Origin: Desulfobacterales bacterium HSG2
Lineage (GTDB): Bacteria; Desulfobacterota; Desulfobacteria; Desulfobacterales; 4be13
Reading direction: 5' to 3'
Assembly (NCBI GenBank): GCA_030378035.1
Contig: JAUCGI010000034.1
Location: 1-38,458 of the forward strand
DNA: 38,458 bases
Positions 16,738 through 25,422 of the stretch are shown in pieces (within the stretch, counting starts at the first letter, position 1; each line of letters opens with the position of its first letter). The translations under genes were made by a program, and so were the position numbers. The notes under the pieces are model-generated. The model did no database searches. It was not told where the DNA came from and worked only from the letters and a program-made list of their open reading frames with translations.

Positions 16738-17736
16738 TCAGGCAGCTTTCTTAACATCCGAGGGTATTGCTTTTCCAAGATGTCTGAAATCATACAGCCT
16801 GACAACAGTTCCGGATTTTGCCTGCAAAATACCATTGAACAATGTTTCCAGGCTTACGTTGTGGTCAAAGCGGACAATACCGTAGCGTCGGCTGATGAAC
16901 TTCTCTCTTTCGGCTTCCTGCACGGGATCGTAATAACGATGGCAGTAGCCGTTGCATTCCAACACCAGCATCAGTTTGGCGACAAAGAAATCCACCCTGT
17001 ATTTGCCGACAGGGTGGTTGCAGCGCAGGTCAAAACCGTCGAAAATTTCGGACAGCACTTTTCGCCATCGAATTTCCTCCCTGGTATCCGGCCTGACAAA
17101 CGGGCAGACCTGTCCGAAGACTCTCTTTTTCAGTTCCATGCCGACCACGCTGTCCATTCCCATGACGATTCTGGCCACGTCATCAGGATGATAGCCGTTC
17201 ATGCGTGACGCTTTGCTGCCGGCAGAGCGGATGGCAGCCAAACCAAGCCGTACAGGGCTGATTTCGTTCTTATGCTTCCTGAGAAAGCTGTTGAGCGTAC
17301 TCTCCGGGATTCCGAGGAATCGTGTGATATCCTTTTTGGTGGCAATATCATTGCCGACGGAGCAGGTGAAACCGAACTCTCTGACAAGTTCGACAATATT
17401 TGTGTAATTTTTCCGGGCGGTTTCCTGAATATCGGAGGATAATCCGCAGGCTTCCCTGATGGCGGTGTCAAGGGCGGTTCGTACAAGGGAACCCATCAGA
17501 AAAACACATCTTTTCCCGATATGATGTTGTGCCTTGCGAAGTTTGTCGCCTGCAAGGGCGAAAGCATAGGCCTGTATCAGGGATTCGATGAGGCAACTGT
17601 CATAGACGGTAATTTTTCTTCCCTTGTGATGACTGTTTTCCGCAACTACCGCCACTGTTTTGGTCGCAATGTTCAAACCCTTGTCAGCAAAGGGTCTGAG
17701 CGTTTTAGGAATGCCTTTGGTCGCAATGTTCTGCAA
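16738..17736 (-). CDS. HTH protein with DUF559-like PD-(D/E)XK nuclease domain
   Basis: The C-terminal part reads GKYRVDFFVAKLMLVLECNG, then YCHRYYDP and YGIVRFDHN. This is the layout of DUF559/Vsr-like PD-(D/E)XK nucleases, with D and E as likely metal ligands. In the middle, TKKDITRFLGIPESTLNSFL looks like a helix-turn-helix. The first 100 residues are not recognised. There is no convincing start: 17736 is a TTG, and the frame stays open upstream for another 15 codons of coding-like sequence until a TGA next to the CRISPR array. The N-terminus may therefore have been cut by the array end. A 16-bp direct repeat (GAACATTGCGACCAAA) lies in the first 60 bases. It is downstream of the array on the same strand, so array read-through could express it. 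Confidence 0.6.
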   Translation of the reverse strand: MQNIATKGIPKTLRPFADKGLNIATKTVAVVAENSHHKGRKITVYDSCLIESLIQAYAFALAGDKLRKAQHHIGKRCVFLMGSLVRTALDTAIREACGLSSDIQETARKNYTNIVELVREFGFTCSVGNDIATKKDITRFLGIPESTLNSFLRKHKNEISPVRLGLAAIRSAGSKASRMNGYHPDDVARIVMGMDSVVGMELKKRVFGQVCPFVRPDTREEIRWRKVLSEIFDGFDLRCNHPVGKYRVDFFVAKLMLVLECNGYCHRYYDPVQEAEREKFISRRYGIVRFDHNVSLETLFNGILQAKSGTVVRLYDFRHLGKAIPSDVKKAA

Positions 17737-17804
17737 GACTTTGTAGTGGATAGACAGAAGTTCCGCTGTTCCGGTTATGCCTCATCCGCTTGGCGGAAGC
17801 CGGG

Positions 17805-20800
17805 GTTTCAATCCTTGTTTTAATGGAAGTGAGTCTCAAAGCACCCAAGAAACGACCAAGAAACCCCGGAAGCAGGTTTCAATCCTTGTTTTAATGGAAG
17901 TGAGTCTCAAAGTCCGTAACAGCAAGCTGGATGAGCAGGCTGTCCGAGTTTCAATCCTTGTTTTAATGGAAGTGAGTCTCAAAGAAGTGCCAGTATGTCA
18001 CTTATGATGAAGTTTCAATCCTTGTTTTAATGGAAGTGAGTCCGGAAACGGGAAGTATCCGAGTTTCAATCCTTGTTTTAATGGAAGTGAGTCTCAAAGA
18101 ACTGAAGCAGGGAAAGAATGCTATGTTTCAATCCTTGTTTTAATGGAAGTGAGTCTCAAAGTTGAAGAACGGAAGGCCGCTCTTGACTACGAAAGTTTCA
18201 ATCCTTGTTTTAATGGAAGTGAGTCTCAAAGTATATTCTGTGTTCAGAGCGGGAAGGTTCGATTCACGTTTCAATCCTTGTTTTAATGGAAGTGAGTCTC
18301 AAAGAGGACGGGGTTTTTTCATTCCGCCATGCTGCCTTAAAGTTTCAATCCTTGTTTTAATGGAAGTGAGTCTCAAAGCTTTTCAATCTGCGGTAAAGAA
18401 CTCAGCTATGCAAGTTTCAATCCTTGTTTTAATGGAAGTGAGTCTCAAAGCGGTGACGAATGCCGCCACTTCTTTCCGCTGAAGTTTCAATCCTTGTTTT
18501 AATGGAAGTGAGTCTCAAAGTACAGTTGTTTGCCATCTCTTCATAGAGTATCTGGGTTTCAATCCTTGTTTTAATGGAAGTGAGTCTCAAAGAGAAAGTG
18601 GTGACAGTTCGTCCTTATGTCATCCAAGTTTCAATCCTTGTTTTAATGGAAGTGAGTCTCAAAGACGACATCTTGCGGGAAACATACCGAGCTATGGGGT
18701 TTCACTTGTTTTAATGGAAGTGAGTCTCAAAGTCTGCTTCCGGTACTCCTGCGGAAGCAGGTCCAGACTGTTTCAATCCTTGTTTTAATGGAAGTGAGTC
18801 TCAAAGTCGTTGAAGTTAATCACGACCCTGATAAATATGAGGTTTCAATCCTTGTTTTAATGGAAGTGAGTCTCAAAGCTCCTCTGTGATGAATTCTTGC
18901 CATCTGATCGTGAAGTTTCAATCCTTGTTTTAATGGAAGTGAGTCTCAAAGATATGCTTGGCACTTATGTCGCATCTTCGTTGTTGAGTTTCAATCCTTG
19001 TTTTAATGGAAGTGAGTCTCAAAGTCCACCATCACATTCCAAAGATCCCACGCCTTCCTACGTTTCAATCCTTGTTTTAATGGAAGTGAGTCTCAAAGAA
19101 GCCGTCACCATCGGCTCCACTGCAACCGGAAAGTTTCAATCCTTGTTTTAATGGAAGTGAGTCTCAAAGTTACAAACTGTTTGATACGATGAATGTTCTC
19201 AGAAAGTTTCAATCCTTGTTTTAATGGAAGTGAGTCTCAAAGCGCAATTGTAGGAAGTCGGAAGCTAACAGCCACGGCGTTTCAATCCTTTTTTTAATGG
19301 AAGTGAGTCTAAAAGCGACAAGCTGTTCAACCACGCCTAATTATAAGGTGTTTCAATCCTTTTTTTAATGGAAGTGAGTCTCAAAGTCGCCTACATCGAA
19401 TACTTGGCGGAAGTCGGGTATGTTTCAATCCTTGTTTTAATGGAAGTGAGTCTCAAAGACCCGGAAACCATTTAATCGCTCGGCTCGGACTGAGTTTCAA
19501 TCCTTGTTTTAATGGAAGTGAGTCTCAAAGAAGCTCGTCTAAAGTTAAGGGTTCTTCATCCTCTTGTTTCAATCCTTGTTTTAATGGAAGTGAGTCTCAA
19601 AGCGGGACCGCTCAGGCGATCCCGGATTCCATCAAAGTTTCAATCCTTGTTTTAATGGAAGTGAGTCTCAAAGTTCAGCCGGTTTACGATCTCAAACGTA
19701 GTAACAGAGTTTCAATCCTTGTTTTAATGGAAGTGAGTCTCAAAGACTATCAAGCTGGATGTCCATTGGTCTTCCGGAGGGTTTCAATCCTTGTTTTAAT
19801 GGAAGTGAGTCTCAAAGAATACGAAGTTGTACCGGGAAATTGGATCCCGGTTGTTTCAATCCTTGTTTTAATGGAAGTGAGTCTCAAAGAATCAAACAGG
19901 AGAGGAAAGCATGAAAATCGCAGTGTTTCAATCCTTGTTTTAATGGAAGTGAGTCTCAAAGAGGAAGCCATCAACGAAATGTCAGATTGCGGATGGGGTT
20001 TCAATCCTTGTTTTAATGGAAGTGAGTCTCAAAGAAGAGGAACTGCGGGAGGCCGTTAGGACGCAGATGTTTCAATCCTTGTTTTAATGGAAGTGAGATA
20101 GATATTCCGAACTAAAAGCTTTCAGATCATATGTTTCAATCCTTGTTTTAATGGAAGTGAGTCTCAAAGTCAGACAAGACAGGACATAACAGACAGGAAA
20201 AGATGTTTCAATCCTTGTTTTAATGGAAGTGAGTCTCAAAGAACAGGAAGAGAAGGGGCAGACAAATCGACAGGGCGTTTCAATCCTTGTTTTAATGGAA
20301 GTGAGTCTCAAAGTCAGGGTGTCAAACTCGGCCGGCCTGAAGGACCCGGGTTTCAATCCTTGTTTTAATGGAAGTGAGTCTCAAAGGTTGCAATCGTAGG
20401 AAGCCGAAAGCTAACGGCCACAAAGTTTCAATCCTTGTTTTAATGGAAGTGAGTCTCAAAGATCGGATTTCCTTTCGGCCCCTGCCCAGAGAACATGTTT
20501 CAATCCTTGTTTTAATGGAAGTGAGTCTCAAAGAACGAGCGGATAGATGCTCTTGTAAGCAGTGTCAACGGGTTTCAATCCTTGTTTTAATGGAAGTGAG
20601 TCTCAAAGCCACAATCCAAGCGGAATGACGGGGACTCCTACCGGTTTCAATCCTTGTTTTAATGGAAGTGAGTCTCAAAGAAAGAAAATATCTGACTCAT
20701 GGAGTCAGGCCTACGCAGTTTCAATCCTTGTTTTAATGGAAGTGAGTCTCAAAGCAGTAATAGGACGGTGACTATGTGGGGCCTGATGGTTTCAATCCTT

Positions 20801-21406
20801 GTTTTAATGGAAGTGAGTCTCAAAGAAATCAAACGTGATACGCCTCAGGTTGTTTTAGGATGTTTCAATCCTTGTTTTAATGGAAGTGAGTCTCAAAGTT
20901 GAATGCAAATACGCCGACTACACGGAGGCTTTTGGTTTCAATCCTTGTTTTAATGGAAGTGAGTCTCAAAGTATGTTGGAACCGTTGGCAGGTCCGTTAA
21001 AATCGTGTTTCAATCCTTGTTTTAATGGAAGTGAGTCTCAAAGCTGCCTTTGCTGATTTGGCACAACTTCATCACGGGAGTTTCAATCCTTGTTTTAATG
21101 GAAGTGAGTCTCAAAGAGCCCGGAGCTTTCAAGGCTGTCAGAGTAGGTGAGTTTCAATCCTTGTTTTAATGGAAGTGAGTCTCAAAGATGCAAAGAATGT
21201 GCTTTTAAAAATATGTGTTCAGAATGTTTCAATCCTTGTTTTAATGGAAGTGAGTCTCAAAGGTTCAAGTACATCTGGATCATACGTTACAACCATGTTT
21301 CAATCCTTGTTTTAATGGAAGTGAGTCTCAAAGTGTAAGCATGTTTCAAATCCTTAATTAAATTGTTTTGTTTCAATCCTTGTTTTAATGGAAGTGAGTC
21401 TCAAAG
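17805..21406 (-). CRISPR. Type III CRISPR array, 51 repeats and 50 spacers
   Basis: The repeat is 37 bp. On the plus strand it begins GTTTCAATCC and ends GTCTCAAAG; spacers are mostly 33-38 bp. On the minus strand the repeat ends GGATTGAAAC, the standard crRNA 5' tag ATTGAAAC, so I assign transcription to the minus strand, away from the leader at the right end. Altered repeats: 18012 lacks its end, with a shortened spacer; 18699 lacks 3 bases; 19279 and 19350 share a G-to-T change; 20069 loses its last third. All lie away from the leader, as expected for old units. The spacer at 18100-18124 is only 25 bp. No cas1, cas2 or intact cas6 is in the window. Confidence 0.97.
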
Positions 21407-21640
21407 AGCCATTTTGCGATTTCGCTTTTAATATCAGCGAATTACAGATTTTTTGAAGCAGGGATATCTGCACCCTTTTCACCCTCTGCCCCCCTTTTTT
21501 GGCATGATTTCAGGGCACCAGAGTACAGTTAACCTGCCGATATCAAAGAGCAAAATCGGAAAAACCCCGTTTCTGCCGATAATTTTGTCCCAAAGTTGAA
21601 AATTTTTGTACTCTTTAAAAATCATTATGTCAAGATTTTT
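21407..21640 (-). promoter_or_regulatory. CRISPR leader with sigma-70 promoter
   Basis: AT-rich DNA touching the last repeat. On the minus strand TTGACA (21628-21633) is followed after exactly 17 bases by TACAAA (21605-21610), a good sigma-70 promoter pointing into the array. Transcription would start about 190 bases before the first repeat. The end next to the array reads GAAATCGCAAAATGGCT on the minus strand. Confidence 0.7.
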
Positions 21641-21687
21641 TCTGGAATAAAAATCAAACGGCCAAATGTTTTAATGAGCATCCTTTA

Positions 21688-21788
21688 TTTATAGGTTTAC
21701 ACTTTTAAGTTCATAACGCCGCATGAACGCGGAACCACGAACTTATAAAGTACAAACTACTTTCAAGCAAAATGAAAGATGCTAAATG
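21688..21788. repeat. Imperfect palindrome of about 100 bp between two leader copies
   Basis: The left arm GCATCCTTTATTT and GTTTACACTTTTAAGTTC pairs imperfectly with GAACTTATAAAGTACAAACT and AAATGAAAGATGC on the right, around a short GC-rich centre. The left arm is also related to the subunit of the repeat at 1-875 (GCATCCTTCATTT, then GTTTACACTTTT). It looks like a MITE or REP-type element. Confidence 0.6.
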
Positions 21789-21809
21789 TTTTTTATCAGG
21801 CGGTTATTC

Positions 21810-21985
21810 CTGTTTTCCAGAAGGGATATCCGACGGCTCCGCCCTCTGAGTTACCTTTTTCAGGCATCATTCCGACCTTCCGGGAAGTTAAGTGACTGTA
21901 TTCTCAGAAGATGGCCTCGGAAACCGCTATTTCCCCGATAATTTGGTCTCAAAATACGCTTTTAAAAAACTGGTGTCAAGCTTTT
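21810..21985 (-). promoter_or_regulatory. Orphan second copy of the CRISPR leader
   Basis: Read on the minus strand, this segment repeats the leader's landmarks in order: TTGACA (21974-21979), 17 bases, TATTTT (21951-21956); then CAAATTATCGG; GATGCC followed by an A-rich run; CAGAGGG; and GATATCCCT. The same landmarks occur in the array-adjacent leader. No repeat follows this copy; the palindrome and the first leader do. Confidence 0.6.
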
Positions 21986-22094
21986 TTTGCAATAAAATTT
22001 TGCCAGACCTGGAAAGTTTCGGAAACTTTCCGGACGAAAACAGCGCACAGACCTGTTAATTAAGGAATTATGTACTGACAGTATCCTGTTTGTG

Positions 22095-22285
22095 AGTTTT
22101 GGAAACTTCCAAAGCACTCGGTCGGATTTCAGAAGTTTTGGAAACTTCCGAAGTCCCCGGACAGATCTCAAAAGTTTTGGAAACTTCCGAAGTCCCGGAC
22201 AGATCTCAAAAGTTTTGGAAACTTCCGAAGTCCCCGGACGGATCTCAAAAGTTTTGGAAACTTCCGAAGCGGCCACTGGCCAGTC
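22095..22285. repeat. Five tandem copies of a 38-39 bp unit
   Basis: Units begin with AGTTTTGGAAACTTCC at 22095, 22134, 22173, 22211 and 22250. Each contains the near-palindrome GGAAACTTCC and is followed by CCGGACAGATCTCAAA or a close variant. The open frames on both strands through here are repeat artefacts. Confidence 0.85.
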
Positions 22286-22329
22286 CATTTTCCAAGGTAG
22301 CGGATTTAAGCCCATCTTATAGTGCTGAA

Positions 22330-23575
22330 TATCACAGATAAGAAAACAGTGGATTCCCGCTTTTGAAGTCATTAAGTTCAATCTGTCCGAAGTTTCCGAA
22401 GTCAACAAGTCCAAGCTGTCCGAAGGAGCGGGAATGACAGGGTTTGGTAAAAGTGTTCATTAAGCTGTTCAAAGGAGCGGGAATGACAGGGTTTTGGTAA
22501 AAGTGTTCATTAATGTATGTGGATTGCTTTCTTGGCAGAACACCCAAATTCATGTCGTTCCCGCCATCGAATGAGATCAACTGACTGACCTCAAAAACTT
22601 CAAATGGGCCCAACTGATTGACAAAAGCGGGAACCCACTGTCAATCCGAGGAGGTGCGAACTTACAAAAGTGGTGTGCCCGGATGAACAGCCAAATGCTG
22701 TAATATCAGGCTTTCCAGTGCCAGTTGGTCTGGCTGATCCGGTCAGTCCGTTTTCCAAGGCATCGGATTTAAGCCCGTGTTGCAGGGATGGGAAGTGCTG
22801 AGGCAGAATGAATATTGCAGACAGGAAAACAGTGGATTCCCGCTTTTGAAGTCATCAGGTTCGGGCTGTCCGAAGTTTCTCAAGTCAACAAGTTTAAGCT
22901 GTTCAAAGAAGCGGGAATGACAGGGTTTGGTAAAAGTGTTCAGGCTGTCCGAAGTTTCCGAAGTCAACAAGTTTAAGCTGTCCGAAGGAGCGGGTTTGGT
23001 AAAAGTGTTCAAAGGAGCGGGAATGACAGGGTTTGGTGAAAGTGCTGAGGCAACGTGAATATCACAGATAAGAAAACAGTGGATTCCCGCTTTTGAAGTC
23101 ATTAAGTTCAAGCTGTCCGAAGTTTCCGAAGTCAGCAAGTTTAAGCTGTTCGAAGAAGCGGGAATGACAGGGTTTGGTAAAAGTGTTCAGGCTGTCCGAA
23201 GTTTCCGAAGTCAACAAGTTTAAGGAGCGGGAATGACAGGGTTTGGTGAAAGTGTTCAAAGGAGCGGGAATGACAGGGTTTGGTGAAAGTGTTCAAAGGA
23301 GCGGGAATGACAGGGTTTGGTAAAAGTGTTCAAAGGAGCGGGAATGACAGGGTTTGGTGAAAGTGCTGAGGCAACGTGAATATCACAGATAAGAAAACAG
23401 TGGATTCCCGCTTTCGAAGTCATTAAGTTCAAGCTGTCCGAAGTTTCCGAACTCAACAAGTTTAAACTGTTCAAAGAAGCGGGAATGACAGGGTTTGGTA
23501 AAAGTGTTCAGGCTGTCCGAAGTTTCCGAAGTCAACAAGTTTAAGCTGTCCGAAGGAGCGGGAATGAAAAAAAAA
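22330..23575. repeat. Mosaic repeat region (GAGCGGGAATGACAGGG type)
   Basis: Short modules recur in varying order: GGAGCGGGAATGACAGGGTT, GGTAAAAGTGTTCA, GCTGTCCGAAGTTTCCGAAG, CAACAAGTTTAAGCTGT, and GAAAACAGTGGATTCCCGC. Several blocks of about 330 bp (from 22800, 23045 and 23380) repeat nearly unchanged. No gene is supported between the leader copies and the tRNAs. Confidence 0.85.
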
Positions 23576-23659
23576 TTCACCCCCGATGATGAAATGCATT
23601 TTCATGGTAAATAATTTGTCCCGCACAGAACCGCGGGACTGTCTTCTTCTTAATGTAAT

Positions 23660-23693
23660 AAAAAAAGGGTTTAACCAATTTGGTCAAACCCTT
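23660..23693 (-). terminator. Rho-independent terminator of the tRNA pair
   Basis: On the minus strand AAGGGTTTGACCA pairs with TGGTTAAACCCTT around a short AT loop, followed by a T-run. It lies just downstream of the tRNA-Cys 3' end. Confidence 0.85.
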
Positions 23694-23703
23694 AAATTTT
23701 TTT

Positions 23704-23778
<75 letters not shown>

Positions 23779-23787
23779 AAAAAAAAA

Positions 23788-23862
23788 TGGAGCGGGAAAC
23801 GGGATTTGAACCCGCGACTTCGACCTTGGCAAGGTCGCACTCTACCACTGAGTTATTCCCGC
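23788..23862 (-). tRNA. tRNA-Gly (GCC)
   Basis: The minus strand starts GCGGGAATAACTCAGTGG and ends TTCCCGC, then U73 and an encoded CCA. The anticodon stem-loop CGACC-TTGCCAA-GGTCG gives GCC. The T-loop is GGTTCAAATCC. A strong promoter lies 15 bases upstream. Confidence 0.96.
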
Positions 23863-23876
23863 TCAATGAAAGACCC

Positions 23877-23905
23877 TTTATATACCCTTGTTTTCCCCTT
23901 GTCAA
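23877..23905 (-). promoter_or_regulatory. Sigma-70 promoter of the tRNA-Gly/tRNA-Cys operon
   Basis: On the minus strand TTGACA (23900-23905), 17 bases, then TATAAA (23877-23882), just before tRNA-Gly. This is nearly consensus in both boxes and in spacing. Confidence 0.88.
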
Positions 23906-24159
23906 GAAAAAAATGAACAAGAAAAATTTTTTTTTAGCCTTCCCAAGTTAGCTTTTAAAACTTGGATGAATCATCAGCATCAAGATGGTACTTTGTGATC
24001 GCGAGCTTGAAGATGAACCGCCATCGCTACAATAGCAACCCAAAGTACGCGAAGCTGAAGACTCACAACAGTATGGAAAAAATCCCCTAAAGAGCCTTAA
24101 TATTTTAAAGTAAGGCAGGGTTTCCCTTTGTCAAGGAAAAAAAAATCAGAATTCTTAAA

Positions 24160-24435
24160 CTTGAACTTGAACTTGAACTTGAACTCAACAATTCTAATAA
24201 ACCACGAAATAAGCGAAAGACACGAAACGGGAATCGGGACCCGGCTGCGGGCATAAGTGTTTTTCGTGGGTCTGACACAGGCGTCCCGGCCTGAGACCGC
24301 GCCTGTCCAAACCATCTCCGCACGGATATTTGCACTGATTTTTCCCAAAATTAGAATTGCTGACTTGAACTTGAACTTGATACTTGCCCGTTTACGTTCA
24401 CGTTTACGTTCACGTTCATGTTTACATTCACGACC
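24160..24435. repeat. Hexanucleotide repeats (TTGAAC and ACGTTC types)
   Basis: TTGAAC is repeated at 24161-24185 and 24363-24380, followed by ACGTTC/TACGTTCACGT repeats to 24430. Short TTGAACTTGAAC runs also occur near 30165, 32160 and 34010, so this is a dispersed family. The rest of 23906-24427 contains no gene that I recognise; a possible promoter copy near 24129 is discussed in the findings. Confidence 0.75.
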
Positions 24436-25003
24436 GAAGAAGTTTTTTGAACCTTATGAAATAATCTGCCCCGGACCAGATCGTAAAAAACAACGCGCCC
24501 CACAAAAAAAAGAGACCGATGGCGTGAAAGTTGATCCCCAAGTATGGAAAATGCATCAGAAGAGGGATAATGGCAGCAATCTGAAAACCAGTTTTGTATT
24601 TCCCCAGAAAAGACGCCGAAACATCCTCCCCCTCTCCGGCAATAAGATTCCGCAGCCCGGTCACGGCCAGTTCCCGTCCGATAATAATACAGGCCATCCA
24701 ACCGGGTATCCATTTAAGAGAGACCAGCATGATCAGCGAACAGGAGACCAGAAGCTTATCTGCCAGAGGGTCCATCATTTTTCCCAACTCGGAAACAAGA
24801 CCCCGCGTCCTTGCAAAATAACCATCAAAAAAGTCGGTAATCGCCGCAGCGCTGAACAGAAGAGCAGCCATAAACGTACAAAGCTTGCTGGTCGGAAATA
24901 AGAGCAGAATTACAATCCCGGGAGCCGCCGCAATCCGAAACAATGTCAGAAAATTGGGATGGACCAATATTTTTTTTATTTTCCCGTTTAAAAGCATGGG
25001 CAT
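24428..25003 (-). CDS. pgsA: CDP-diacylglycerol-glycerol-3-phosphate 3-phosphatidyltransferase
   Basis: The membrane enzyme that makes phosphatidylglycerol phosphate from CDP-diacylglycerol and glycerol 3-phosphate. The full CDP-alcohol phosphatidyltransferase signature is present near residues 55-80: TDFFDGYFARTRG, then LGKMMDPLADK, which supplies the Asp ligands. Several hydrophobic helices flank it, as expected for this inner-membrane family, and the length (about 191 residues) is normal. ATG 25003 is preferred over the TTG two codons earlier. The 3' end runs into the hexanucleotide repeat, so the last residues (IRFKKLLRS) border repeat DNA. Confidence 0.95.
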   Translation of the reverse strand: MPMLLNGKIKKILVHPNFLTLFRIAAAPGIVILLLFPTSKLCTFMAALLFSAAAITDFFDGYFARTRGLVSELGKMMDPLADKLLVSCSLIMLVSLKWIPGWMACIIIGRELAVTGLRNLIAGEGEDVSASFLGKYKTGFQIAAIIPLLMHFPYLGINFHAIGLFFLWGALFFTIWSGADYFIRFKKLLRS

Positions 25004-25026
25004 TTTCAAATTCTAAAAGGATGATT

Positions 25027-25375
25027 TGTAGGGTGGGTGAAGCGCAACGTAACCCACCACCATAAACAAGCGTCATTTCTGTAGGGTGAAGCGCAACGTA
25101 ACCCCACCATAAACAAGCGTCATTTCTGTAGGGTGAAGCGCAACGTAACCCCACCATGAACAAGCGTCATTTCTACAGGGTGGGTGAAGCGTAGCGTAAC
25201 CCATCATCATTTCTGTAACCCACCATGAACAAGCGTCATTTCTGTAGGGTGGGGAAGCGCAGCGTAACCCACCATCATTTCTGTAACCCACCGACATTTC
25301 TACAGCGTAACCCACCCATGAATAAATGTCATTAAAAAGATGATTTCCGCGTAGCGTAACCCTGAAAAATAGACA
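25027..25375. repeat. Tandem repeat of about 50 bp (GTAGGGTGGGTGAAGCGCAA type)
   Basis: The unit TGTAGGGTGAAGCGCAACGT followed by AACCCACCA, CCATAAACAAGCG and TCATTTC recurs about six times with small deletions, between pgsA and fsa. Open frames through it are artefacts. Confidence 0.85.
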
Positions 25376-25422
25376 AGAAGGCAGAATTCGCCGCGCTTCA
25401 CCCGCTCGCGAGAAGCTCGGAT

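Noticed and set aside
18232..18267. A tRNA T-arm (GGTTCGATTC) in a spacer, suggesting a tRNA target
   Set aside because: Only one T-stem pair forms and the neighbouring bases do not pair.
17805..21406. Open frames through the CRISPR array (MEVSLK and SILVLMEVSLK types, and antisense LRLTSIKTRIET types)
   Set aside because: They are translations of the 37-bp repeat on either strand; the protein repeat has the same period as the array.
22092..23580. Open frames with GNFRSP or NTFTKPCHSR repeats
   Set aside because: Direct translations of short tandem DNA repeats.
24105..24348. Minus-strand ORF with FKFKFKFK or SSSSSS
   Set aside because: A translation of the TTGAAC hexanucleotide repeat.
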